12,053 nt of DNA from assembly GCA_025360685.1 (NCBI GenBank), contig JANYBR010000105.1:1-12053 (forward strand), written 5' to 3'. The notes beneath the pieces are model-generated. The model saw only the letters and a list, made by a program, of their open reading frames with translations. It was not told the origin of the DNA and ran no database searches. A program made the position numbers and the translations under genes. Origin of the DNA: Pseudomonadota bacterium. GTDB taxonomy: Bacteria; Pseudomonadota; Alphaproteobacteria; Micropepsales; Micropepsaceae. Positions 1-6,480 of the stretch are shown here, in pieces. The first letter of the stretch is position 1, and the number at the start of each line of letters is the position of its first letter.

Positions 1-93
1 GTTGCAGCACTCTGCGCCGTGTGGCTCGGGCGTGCCTGGCACGGCGGGCGCATTACGGGAGGAGGCGCCGAAGAGGTGATCGATACGATCTAG
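1..93 (+). CDS. C-terminal end of an unidentified gene (5' end outside window)
   Basis: Frame 1 is open from the window edge to a TAG at 91–93, giving 30 residues that start hydrophobic (VAALCAVWLGRAW) and end polar and acidic (GGGAEEVIDTI). Third codon positions are about 70% G or C, in keeping with coding sequence in this genome, but 30 codons are too few to prove it. The position, running exactly up to the xerC stop with a 4-base convergent overlap, fits the dense packing of the rest of the window. I do not recognise the family. The hydrophobic stretch could be the end of a last membrane helix, but that is a guess. The sequence left of the window would settle it. Confidence 0.45.
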   Translation, partial: VAALCAVWLGRAWHGGRITGGGAEEVIDTI

Positions 94-998
94 CCGCGCG
101 GATGCGCCTTTTCGTACACCGCGCGCAGCTTGCGCGTGTCGATTTCGGTGTAGGTTTGGGTGGTGGACAGCGACGCATGGCCCAACAATTCCTGCACGCT
201 GCGCAGATCGCCGCCATTGGACAGCAGATGCGTGGCGAAGGAGTGGCGTAGTGCATGTGGTGTGGCACGATCGGTCAGTCCGAGTGCACCTCGCAACTTT
301 TCCATCAACAGTTGCGCTTCGCGCGCGCTCATCGCTTTGCCCCGGCGTGACAGGAACAGCGGCGAATCCTTGGCACCGGTGAAGGGGATGAGTTTGTCGT
401 AAGCGTCGAGAGACCCGCGCACGGCCGCGAGCAGCGGCACCACGCGCTCCTTGCTGCCCTTGCCCAGGATAGTGAGTGATTGCGGCAACGGAACATCTCC
501 GCGCCGCAGGCTCAGCGCTTCTGAAATGCGCAGACCTGCCCCATATAAAAGTGTCAGCAGGGCTGCATCGCGCGCCGCCAACCACTCCACATCGTGTTCG
601 CCAGCCTGAGCGATGGCGCGCGACGCGTCGGCTTCGCTCAAAGGCCGCGGCAGTCCGCGCTTAATGCGCGGCGTACGCACGCTGCGCGCGGCGGCGTTCT
701 CCAGGATGTTCTCCCGCGCCAGGTAGCGGAAAAAGCTACGCACCGCAGCCAGCGCGCGCTGCACGCCCTTGGCGCCCAAGCCCTCCGAACGCCGCACGGT
801 GATGAAGGCGCGAATATCGGCGGGCAAGAGTTTTGCGAGGGATCGTTCGTTTACCGTGCCGCCGAGATGGTCGCGCAGAAAAACGAGAAAACGCTGCGCA
901 TCGTCGCCATAGGCGCGCAGAGTGTGCGGACTGGCGCGCCGCTCATGGGCGAGCGAAGCCAGCCACTCCTTCTTCAGATCTTCGGCAGATCGAGCCAT
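90..998 (-). CDS. xerC: Tyrosine recombinase XerC
   Basis: Site-specific recombinase that, with XerD and under FtsK control, resolves chromosome dimers at dif during division. The 302 residues match the usual XerC/XerD length. An N-terminal SAM-like core-binding domain covers about residues 1–110 and the catalytic domain the rest. All catalytic residues are visible: R157 (GAGLRISEAL), K180 (LGKGSKER), H248 and R251 (TPHALRHSFATH), H274 (LLGHAS) and the nucleophile Y283 (TQTYTEID). The frame stays open far upstream, to about 1307, but that extension is Arg/Pro-rich and lies inside the DUF484 gene. The ATG at 998 gives the normal N-terminus, overlapping the end of DUF484 by 25 bp with no clear Shine-Dalgarno, so translation is probably coupled. 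XerC rather than XerD is inferred from the DUF484 linkage, which is typical of xerC. Confidence 0.93.
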   Translation of the reverse strand: MARSAEDLKKEWLASLAHERRASPHTLRAYGDDAQRFLVFLRDHLGGTVNERSLAKLLPADIRAFITVRRSEGLGAKGVQRALAAVRSFFRYLARENILENAAARSVRTPRIKRGLPRPLSEADASRAIAQAGEHDVEWLAARDAALLTLLYGAGLRISEALSLRRGDVPLPQSLTILGKGSKERVVPLLAAVRGSLDAYDKLIPFTGAKDSPLFLSRRGKAMSAREAQLLMEKLRGALGLTDRATPHALRHSFATHLLSNGGDLRSVQELLGHASLSTTQTYTEIDTRKLRAVYEKAHPRG

Positions 999-1672
999 GC
1001 ACGGATGGCGCGTTCCAGCGCGCGGGCGGCGTAACGCAGGTCCACCGCGGTTTCCTCGCCCTCGAACGCGCCAGGCGCAAGTGCGCCGAGCACGAACAAA
1101 GCGGCCGGTGCCTCGCGGCCGATCTTCAGGCGAAACGCGGCAAGGCTGCGGCATTCTCCGCCGCCGCCACCCAGCAGCAATTCGCCACCGCCGGATAAAA
1201 TTGCACCCATGCCGTCGCGTCCGAGCACTGCTTCCGTCGTACCGGGCGGGATGAGCCGCACACCTTCGGTGCGGGTCGGCGAGGCGCCGCCTTCGGCCTC
1301 GACGCAAATCGCCGCTCGGTCGGCGCCGAACGAAGGCGCGGCGGCGATCGCAACTGTGATCGCTTCGGAAAAACTGCGCGCGTCTATCAGGTCCAGCACG
1401 AAGCGGCGCACGCCTTCGCCCATAAGGACGCTCGCCGTCTGGCTGCCGCGCAAGCCGTCGCGTTCGGCCTTGAGTGCAGCGTTCTCCGCGGTCAGGCGAT
1501 CGATGACAAAACGCTGGAAGTCGCGCACCTCGCCAAGATCGGCTCGATCGGGAAGCAGCAGCGCCAAAAGCTCGCCATCAGCCGAAAGCTTGCCGCGGTT
1601 CATGCGGATGTAAGCCTTGACCGCGTTGGCGGCGGCTTGCGCAGGCTCGACGGATTTTGCCTGTTCGCTCAT
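974..1672 (-). CDS. DUF484 family protein
   Basis: A 232-residue protein of the DUF484 family, which has a GAF-like fold and is commonly encoded just upstream of xerC in proteobacteria; its biochemical role is not established. The N-terminal part (about residues 15–75) has the family pattern of a short helical segment (AYIRMNRGKL), then a charged stretch with coiled-coil character (FVIDRLTAENAALKAERDGL). The rest, with several hydrophobic strands and a Gly-rich loop near residues 170–180, fits a small-molecule-sensing GAF-like domain. Its ATG overlaps the tal stop in an ATGA arrangement (1669–1672), preceded by an AGGGA ribosome-binding sequence (reverse complement of 1676–1680). Its 3' end overlaps xerC. 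The three genes therefore look like one transcription unit, and a role linked to recombination or division is possible but only by association. Confidence 0.85.
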   Translation of the reverse strand: MSEQAKSVEPAQAAANAVKAYIRMNRGKLSADGELLALLLPDRADLGEVRDFQRFVIDRLTAENAALKAERDGLRGSQTASVLMGEGVRRFVLDLIDARSFSEAITVAIAAAPSFGADRAAICVEAEGGASPTRTEGVRLIPPGTTEAVLGRDGMGAILSGGGELLLGGGGGECRSLAAFRLKIGREAPAALFVLGALAPGAFEGEETAVDLRYAARALERAIRAWLDLPKI

Positions 1673-2328
1673 TCTTCCCTGATCCTGACGCCGGCTTTCC
1701 TGGCGTCCGCCAGGAATACCGCCAATCCCTTGTCGGTCAAGGGATGATTGAGCAGCGACTTGAACACGTCCGGCGGGATTGTTGCCACGTCGGCCCCGGC
1801 CAGAGCCGCGCCACGTACATGCGGAATGCCCCGCACGGAGGCCGCGAGAATCTGAGTCTTGAAATCGTAATTGTCGTAGATGGTGCGGATCTCGTGGATC
1901 AGTTCCATGCCATCCTGGCCGGCATCATCGAGCCGTCCGATGAAGGGCGAGATGAACGTCGCACCCGCCTTCGCCGCCATCATCGCCTGCACCGGCGAGA
2001 AGCACAGCGTGACATTGACCATCAGCCCATCATCGGCGAGGGCGCGGCAGGCCTTCAATCCGTCCCAGGTCAGCGGTACCTTGATCGCGATGTTTTTGGC
2101 GATTTTTGCAAAACGCCTGCCTTCGGAAATCATGCCGGCGGTCTCAGTGGCAAGAACTTCGGCGCTGACCGGGCCCTTCACGGTGCGGCAAATCTCCTGC
2201 AAGGATTCGACGTAGTCGAGACCTGTCTTGGCCGCGAGAGACGGATTTGTCGTCACGCCGTCGACCAGGCCGGTTTCCGCCAGCTTGGCGATCTCTTTAG
2301 GATCGGCGGTATCGATGAAAAGCTTCAT
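1669..2328 (-). CDS. tal: Transaldolase, small TalC/MipB-type subfamily
   Basis: Class I aldolase-fold enzyme of the short (about 220-residue) subfamily shared by bacterial transaldolases and fructose-6-phosphate aldolases (FSA). The 219 residues run from MKLFIDTADP to KAGVRIREE. The Schiff-base lysine is K83 (NIAIKVPLT) and the conserved Asp is D6. Residues known to separate the two activities point to transaldolase: E57 where E. coli FSA has Gln59, and S127/F129 (ISPFIGR) where FSA has Ala129/Tyr131 and TalB has Ser176/Phe178. It would thus transfer dihydroxyacetone units between sugar phosphates in the non-oxidative pentose phosphate pathway, in the cytoplasm. The reading frame extends 12 codons further upstream, but the ATG at 2328 gives the family N-terminus. 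It is first in the tal–DUF484–xerC operon and divergent from priA. Confidence 0.92.
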   Translation of the reverse strand: MKLFIDTADPKEIAKLAETGLVDGVTTNPSLAAKTGLDYVESLQEICRTVKGPVSAEVLATETAGMISEGRRFAKIAKNIAIKVPLTWDGLKACRALADDGLMVNVTLCFSPVQAMMAAKAGATFISPFIGRLDDAGQDGMELIHEIRTIYDNYDFKTQILAASVRGIPHVRGAALAGADVATIPPDVFKSLLNHPLTDKGLAVFLADARKAGVRIREE

Positions 2329-2378
2329 GAGTCCAGTATGGGGTTGACCCGGCAGAATCGCCATACGAATTGTATCGC
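2329..2378. promoter_or_regulatory. Divergent tal/priA intergenic region
   Basis: Only 50 bp separate the two divergent start codons, so promoters for both operons must overlap here or lie inside the genes. A TTGACC hexamer at 2344–2349 on the plus strand could be a -35 box, but the matching -10 position (GAATTG at 2367–2372) is poor. A short imperfect palindrome, ATAC-gaatt-GTAT, sits at 2363–2375. Neither start has a good Shine-Dalgarno sequence. Treat this as a likely control region without an assigned promoter. Confidence 0.25.
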
Positions 2379-4586
2379 ATGAAGCATCCCGCGGTTAGAC
2401 CTGTGGACGAATTGCTGCTGCAGCCGGCGCCACGCGCCGGTGTGCTGCTGCCGTTGCCGCTGTCCGGCGCGTACGATTACAAACTTCCCAAGGGAACGAA
2501 TGTGTTGCGCGGCCTGCTGGTAACCGCGCCGCTCGGCCCGCGCGAACAACTGGGCGTGGTTTGGGGTGATGCGGAAGGCACAGTTGGCGACAATCGATTG
2601 AAGGAGGCAGTCCCGCTCGCAGGATTGCCCGCTTTGCCCGAGAAGCTCTGCGATTTTGTTGATTGGGTGGCGCAATACACGCTTTCGCCGCCCGGAATGA
2701 TCCTTGGCATGGCGCTGCGCAGCGGCCGCGCCTTCGAGCCGGAAGTCACGCGCATCGCCTATGCGCGCGGCGCCGAAATACCACAGCGCATGACCCCGGC
2801 GCGGCAAAGAGTTCTCGATGTCGCCGCCGACGGTTTGGCGCGCAAGGTTCCCGATCTCGCGCAGGAATCGGGCGCCAGCCCGGCCGTGGTGCGCGGACTG
2901 ATCGAAGCCGGTGCGCTTGTTGCGACGGAACTTCCCGAATTCGCACACTTTGACCCGCCCGATCCCGATTTCATGACCGTCACGTTGAACGGCAAGCAGC
3001 AGGAAGCGGCCGATGTTCTGCGGCGCGACATCGCCGAGGCGAGGTTCGCTGTAAGCCTGCTCGACGGTGTCACCGGTTCGGGCAAGACGGAGGTCTATTT
3101 CGAAGCTGTGTCGGAGGCGCTGCGGCACAGCAGACAGGTTCTCATCATGCTGCCGGAGATTGCGCTCACCGTGCAATTCCTCGAGCGCTTCGCCCAGCGC
3201 TTTGGCTGCCGGCCGGCGGAGTGGCACTCAGACCTGTCGCAGAAGGAACGCACGCGCACCTACCGCGCGTTGATGAGCGGCGAGGCGCGCGTGGTGGTCG
3301 GCGCACGTTCATCGCTGTTCCTGCCGTTCAAGGAACTCGGCCTCGTCATCGTCGATGAAGAGCACGAACAGACCTACAAGCAGGAAGAAGGCATCATCTA
3401 TCACGCGCGCGACATGGCTGTGGTGCGCGCACGCATCGAAGGTTGTCCGGTGGTGCTGGCCAGCGCCACGCCGTCACTCGAGTCCTACGTCAATGCCACG
3501 AGCGGCCGCTACGCACATCTGCGTCTGTCCAACCGGCATGGCGCCGCCGTCATGCCTCAGACCAAGCTGATCAATCTGCGCGAAGCCAAGGCCGAACCGG
3601 GAAGCTGGTTGTCACAGCCCTTGCGCGAGGCCCTCGCAGCCACTCTGTCAAGCGGCGAGCAGGCGATGCTGTTCCTCAACCGCCGCGGCTATGCTCCGCT
3701 CACCTTGTGTCAAAGCTGCGGACACAAGATGATGTGCCGTGATTGTTCGTCCTGGCTGGTCGAACATCGCTATCGCAAGCGGCTGGTCTGTCATCAATGC
3801 GGCTACGAGACCGCCACGCCGCCGAAATGTCCGAAGTGCAGCGCGGAGGCAAGCTTCGTCGCCTGTGGTCCCGGCGTAGAACGCGTCGCCGAGGAGTTCG
3901 CCGCTCTTTTTCCGCAAGCACGCCTGGCCATAGCCTCGAGCGACACGATGCATGGGCCACAGGAAACGCAAGCCGCGATCCGTGCCATGGCAAAACGCGA
4001 GACAGATGTGCTGATCGGCACACAGATCGTCGCCAAGGGGCACCACTTTCCGCAGCTCACTCTGGTAGGCGTGATTGATGCCGATCTCGGCGGCTCGGAC
4101 GGCGACCTGCGCGCGCGGGAGCGCACATTCCAGCTTTTGCATCAGGTCGCCGGCCGCGCGGGGCGCGCCGAGAAACCGGGACTGGTTCTGATCCAGACAC
4201 GCAATCCCAAGGATTCGGTCATGCTCGCACTGGCCTCCGGCGACCGCGACAAATTCTATGAACAGGAGCGAGTCTTCCGCGAGCGCGCCCATGCGCCGCC
4301 CTTCGGACGGCTGGCCGCTCTCATCCTAGCGGGACTCGACGGTACGCTGGTGCAGGAAACCGGACGCGTGCTCGCCAAAGCCGCGCCGCCAGCCAAGGGC
4401 GTGAAAGTGTGGGGACCGACGCCCGCCTTCTACCACCTACTGCGCGGCCAGACGCGCGAGCGGCTTCTGGTGCAGGCCGAACGCAATGTGGATGTGCAGG
4501 CCTATCTGCGCGCCTGGCTGGCAAGCGTGAAACTGTCAAACAAAGTGCGCGTCGCCGTCGATATCGATCCGGTGAGTTTTTTTTGA
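2379..4586 (+). CDS. priA: Primosomal protein N' (replication restart helicase PriA)
   Basis: Superfamily 2 3'-to-5' helicase that recognises abandoned replication forks and reloads the replisome through the primosome. The 735 residues match the E. coli protein (732). After an N-terminal DNA-binding domain (about 1–195) come Walker A (GVTGSGKTE, K236), motif Ia region (GARSSLFLPF), the DEEH box (D326–H329), motif III (LASATPS), an eight-cysteine zinc module from C444 to about residue 490 (CQSCGHKMMCRDC, then CHQCG and CPKCSA), motif V (GTQIVAKGHHF) and motif VI (HQVAGRAGR). All helicase and zinc residues are intact. A TTG at 2370, nine bases upstream in frame, is an alternative start; I chose the ATG at 2379. 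The gene ends in two Phe codons within a T-run (4577–4584), and the long palindrome follows 12 bp later. Confidence 0.96.
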   Translation: MKHPAVRPVDELLLQPAPRAGVLLPLPLSGAYDYKLPKGTNVLRGLLVTAPLGPREQLGVVWGDAEGTVGDNRLKEAVPLAGLPALPEKLCDFVDWVAQYTLSPPGMILGMALRSGRAFEPEVTRIAYARGAEIPQRMTPARQRVLDVAADGLARKVPDLAQESGASPAVVRGLIEAGALVATELPEFAHFDPPDPDFMTVTLNGKQQEAADVLRRDIAEARFAVSLLDGVTGSGKTEVYFEAVSEALRHSRQVLIMLPEIALTVQFLERFAQRFGCRPAEWHSDLSQKERTRTYRALMSGEARVVVGARSSLFLPFKELGLVIVDEEHEQTYKQEEGIIYHARDMAVVRARIEGCPVVLASATPSLESYVNATSGRYAHLRLSNRHGAAVMPQTKLINLREAKAEPGSWLSQPLREALAATLSSGEQAMLFLNRRGYAPLTLCQSCGHKMMCRDCSSWLVEHRYRKRLVCHQCGYETATPPKCPKCSAEASFVACGPGVERVAEEFAALFPQARLAIASSDTMHGPQETQAAIRAMAKRETDVLIGTQIVAKGHHFPQLTLVGVIDADLGGSDGDLRARERTFQLLHQVAGRAGRAEKPGLVLIQTRNPKDSVMLALASGDRDKFYEQERVFRERAHAPPFGRLAALILAGLDGTLVQETGRVLAKAAPPAKGVKVWGPTPAFYHLLRGQTRERLLVQAERNVDVQAYLRAWLASVKLSNKVRVAVDIDPVSFF

Positions 4587-4598
4587 AGTGAAATGCGA

Positions 4599-4725
4599 TG
4601 TCATCCCCGGCGAGCATCGCATAGCGATGCGAGGGAAGGGGACCCAGGCTTGTAAGCCACTCCGCTGCGTCGAGTCCTGGGTCCCCTTCCCTCACCGCGC
4701 ATCGCGCGGTTCGCCGGGGATGACA
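4599..4725. repeat. 127-bp nested palindrome (REP/MITE-like element), possible bidirectional terminator
   Basis: The ends TGTCATCCCCGGCGA (4599–4613) and TCGCCGGGGATGACA (4711–4725) are exact reverse complements. Directly inside lie hairpin GCATCGC-ATA-GCGATGC (4614–4630), an 18-bp perfect stem starting GAGGGAAGGGG (4631–4648 with 4676–4693) and hairpin ACCGCGC-ATC-GCGCGGT (4694–4710). The segments abut without one unpaired base, so either strand can fold into a perfect four-way junction. The 27-base apex (4649–4675) can pair a little more (ACTC 4659–4662 with GAGT 4672–4675). The element fills the gap between convergent priA and leuC and stops 3 bp short of the leuC stop codon. It carries no coding sequence. 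It resembles interspersed palindromic repeats of alphaproteobacteria, probably non-autonomous and mobile. With no T-run of its own, a terminator role is inferred from position and stem strength. Confidence 0.85.
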
Positions 4726-4728
4726 CTT

Positions 4729-6132
4729 CTACTGAAACTCGCGCACATCGGCGAGATGGCCGGCGATCGCCGCGGCCGCCGCCATGGCCGGCGACATCAG
4801 GTGGGTACGGCCGCCGCGGCCCTGGCGTCCCTCGAAATTGCGGTTCGATGTCGAGGCACAACGTTCCTGCGGCGCCAGCTTGTCGGCGTTCATCGCAAGA
4901 CACATGGAGCAACCAGGCTCGCGCCATTCGAATCCGGCGGCGGTAAAAATCTCGTCGAGGCCTTCCTGTTCCGCCTGTTCCTTCACCAGGCCCGAGCCTG
5001 GCACGACCATCGCGCCGACATGGGCGGCAACCTTCTTGCCGCGCACGATTGCAGCAGCAGCGCGCAGATCCTCGATGCGGCCGTTGGTGCACGAACCGAT
5101 GAAGACGCGGTCGATCTTCACGTTCTTCAACGCTTCTCCGGGCACCAGACCCATATAGGCCAGGGCGCGTTCGACTCCGGCGCGCTGGCTCTCGTCGGAG
5201 ATCGCGGCGGGATCGGGAACGTTCGCGGTGATCGGAAGCGCCTGCTCCGGCGACGTGCCCCAGGTCACCATCGGCACGATATCGGCAGCGTTGAGCGCGA
5301 TCTCGACGTCGAACTTGGCGCCCTCGTCGGAGCGAAGCGTCTTCCAGAACATCAAGGCGTGTTCAAACGCGGCCCCCTTGGGCGCGCGCGGCTTGCCGGC
5401 GACATACTTAAATGTGATGTCGTCCGGCGCGATCAAACCGGCGCGGGCACCGGCTTCGATCGTCATGTTGCACAGGGTCATGCGCCCTTCCATCGACAGC
5501 GCGCGCACGGCCTCGCCGGCATATTCGATGACATAGCCCGTGCCGCCCGCCGTGCCGATGCGTGCGATGATGGCCAGTGCAATGTCCTTGGCCGTGACGC
5601 CGATCGGCAGCTTGCCGTTCACCGTCACGCGCATGTTCTTCGAGTGCTGCGCCAGCAGCGTTTGCGTCGCCAGCACATGCTCGACTTCGCTGGTACCGAT
5701 GCCGAAGGCGAGCGCGCCGAACGCGCCGTGTGTCGAGGTATGGCTGTCACCACAGACAATTGTCGTTCCGGGCAACGTCCAGCCCTGTTCTGGTCCCACG
5801 ATGTGCACGATGCCCTGACGGATATCGTCCATCGCCAGATACTCAATGCCGAACTCGCGCGCGTTGGTTTCGAGCTGCGCGATCTGTTCGCGCGATTCCG
5901 GATCTGCGATGCCCTTGGCTCGATCCTTGGTCGGCACATTGTGATCGGCGACCGTGAGGGTGAGTTCGGGGCGCCGCACTTTGCGGTGCGTATTGCGCAA
6001 TCCCTCGAAGGCCTGCGGACTGGTAACTTCGTGCACGAGATGGCGGTCGATATAGAGCACCGCTGACTCGCCCGGCGTCTCATGCACCAGATGCGTGTCC
6101 CAGATCTTGTCGTAGAGTGTTCTGCCGGTCAT
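4729..6132 (-). CDS. leuC: 3-isopropylmalate dehydratase large subunit
   Basis: Aconitase-family [4Fe-4S] enzyme that, with the small subunit LeuD, isomerises 2-isopropylmalate to 3-isopropylmalate in leucine biosynthesis. The 467 residues equal the usual LeuC length. The cluster ligands are C348 (GSCTNGR), C408 and C411 (PGCSMCLAMN). Other signatures are the N-terminal MTGRTLYDKIWDTH, DHNVPT, CGDSHTSTHGAFGALAFGIG and the C-terminal FEGRQGRGGRTHLMSP. The frame is open 39 codons upstream, but that part is not family-like, so the ATG at 6132 is chosen; its Shine-Dalgarno is weak. leuD and leuB are not beside it: downstream is the palindrome and convergent priA, so leuC appears to end its transcript alone. 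Its own start region lies 156 bp from the HIG1 gene. Confidence 0.96.
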   Translation of the reverse strand: MTGRTLYDKIWDTHLVHETPGESAVLYIDRHLVHEVTSPQAFEGLRNTHRKVRRPELTLTVADHNVPTKDRAKGIADPESREQIAQLETNAREFGIEYLAMDDIRQGIVHIVGPEQGWTLPGTTIVCGDSHTSTHGAFGALAFGIGTSEVEHVLATQTLLAQHSKNMRVTVNGKLPIGVTAKDIALAIIARIGTAGGTGYVIEYAGEAVRALSMEGRMTLCNMTIEAGARAGLIAPDDITFKYVAGKPRAPKGAAFEHALMFWKTLRSDEGAKFDVEIALNAADIVPMVTWGTSPEQALPITANVPDPAAISDESQRAGVERALAYMGLVPGEALKNVKIDRVFIGSCTNGRIEDLRAAAAIVRGKKVAAHVGAMVVPGSGLVKEQAEQEGLDEIFTAAGFEWREPGCSMCLAMNADKLAPQERCASTSNRNFEGRQGRGGRTHLMSPAMAAAAAIAGHLADVREFQ

Positions 6133-6221
6133 TGCCGTTGCCGTATCAGCCGGAAAGGCCCATTGGCAAGCGGAACGGTCGCCGCAGTTCAATGCCCGAC
6201 CCAAATCGGTGAACTGGATCA

Positions 6222-6249
6222 GAGATATGACTCTTGAGCTGACGCGCAA
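6222..6249 (-). promoter_or_regulatory. Weak candidate promoter for leuC
   Basis: On the minus strand TTGCGC (reverse complement of 6244–6249) and TATCTC (reverse complement of 6222–6227) are 16 bp apart, which would start transcription about 80 bp before the leuC ATG. Both boxes are only partial matches to a sigma-70 pattern, and the -35 overlaps the inverted repeat that follows the HIG1 gene. I found no convincing leucine-rich leader peptide between this site and leuC. Confidence 0.22.
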
Positions 6250-6287
6250 TCTGGGGGCGAACCGCTTTGCATTTCGCGCGATTGCGC
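6244..6287 (-). terminator. Inverted repeat just downstream of the HIG1 gene
   Basis: GCGCAAT (6244–6250) pairs with ATTGCGC (6281–6287), and inside it GCGAA (6257–6261) pairs with TTCGC (6273–6277), giving a two-part stem that begins two bases after the HIG1 stop. There is no U-run after it, so it is not a classical intrinsic terminator. It may still stabilise or end the membrane-protein/HIG1 transcript. Confidence 0.3.
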
Positions 6288-6288
6288 T

Positions 6289-6480
6289 CTAACGGCGGCT
6301 GAAATACAGCACGGTCATGATGATGACGATGGCGACGAACTGCGCCAGGACCCTCAGCCGCATCAGCCGGTTGGACCAGGTAGCCGCGACTTGGCCGCCT
6401 TTAAACAGGGTGTAGAGACCGGCAACCAGAACCGAAGCGACCAGCGCGATGGCGACTCCGACAAGAACCTTGCCATTCAT
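6289..6480 (-). CDS. HIG1-domain twin-transmembrane protein
   Basis: A 63-residue integral membrane protein with two hydrophobic helices: residues about 4–26 (VGVAIALVASVLVAGLYTLF) and 44–60 (VLAQFVAIVIIMTVLYF), joined by a short basic loop containing SNRLMRLRV. This layout matches the hypoxia-induced protein conserved region (HIG1) family. Mitochondrial members assist assembly of respiratory supercomplexes around cytochrome c oxidase, and short bacterial members are common in alphaproteobacteria, where the role is poorly known. The ATG at 6480 overlaps the stop of the upstream membrane-protein gene (ATGA, 6477–6480), so the two are almost certainly co-translated. A longer reading frame through this region starting at 6888 is a shadow within the upstream gene. 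Family assignment is from pattern recognition of the loop and helices. Confidence 0.8.
   Translation of the reverse strand: MNGKVLVGVAIALVASVLVAGLYTLFKGGQVAATWSNRLMRLRVLAQFVAIVIIMTVLYFSRR

Noticed and set aside
999..1307. N-terminal extension of the xerC frame by about 100 codons
   Set aside because: The extra residues are Arg/Pro-rich, lie within the DUF484 gene in another frame, and would make the recombinase far longer than the family norm.
1657..2382. Forward reading frame of 241 codons opposite tal
   Set aside because: It runs antisense to an intact transaldolase with all catalytic residues and shows no family features.
2325..4292. Reverse-strand reading frames of 200–300 codons inside priA
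   Set aside because: They are shadows of the complete priA gene, with no recognisable domains.
4577..4584. T-run near the end of priA as an intrinsic terminator
   Set aside because: The eight Ts encode the final Phe residues before the stop and no stable stem directly precedes them. The strong stems lie after the run, in the wrong order.
4599..4725. Palindrome as a dif site for XerC, or as a tRNA or CRISPR element
   Set aside because: dif is a 28-bp site with two 11-bp arms around a 6-bp centre, which this does not resemble. The fold lacks tRNA features such as a CCA end and T-loop sequence, and there are no spaced direct repeats.
4588..6066. Long forward reading frame (492 codons) opposite leuC
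   Set aside because: It is antisense to a complete, motif-verified leuC and its product is rich in Arg, His and Gly with no recognisable domain. It also begins inside the palindrome region. Long antisense frames are expected opposite GC-rich genes.
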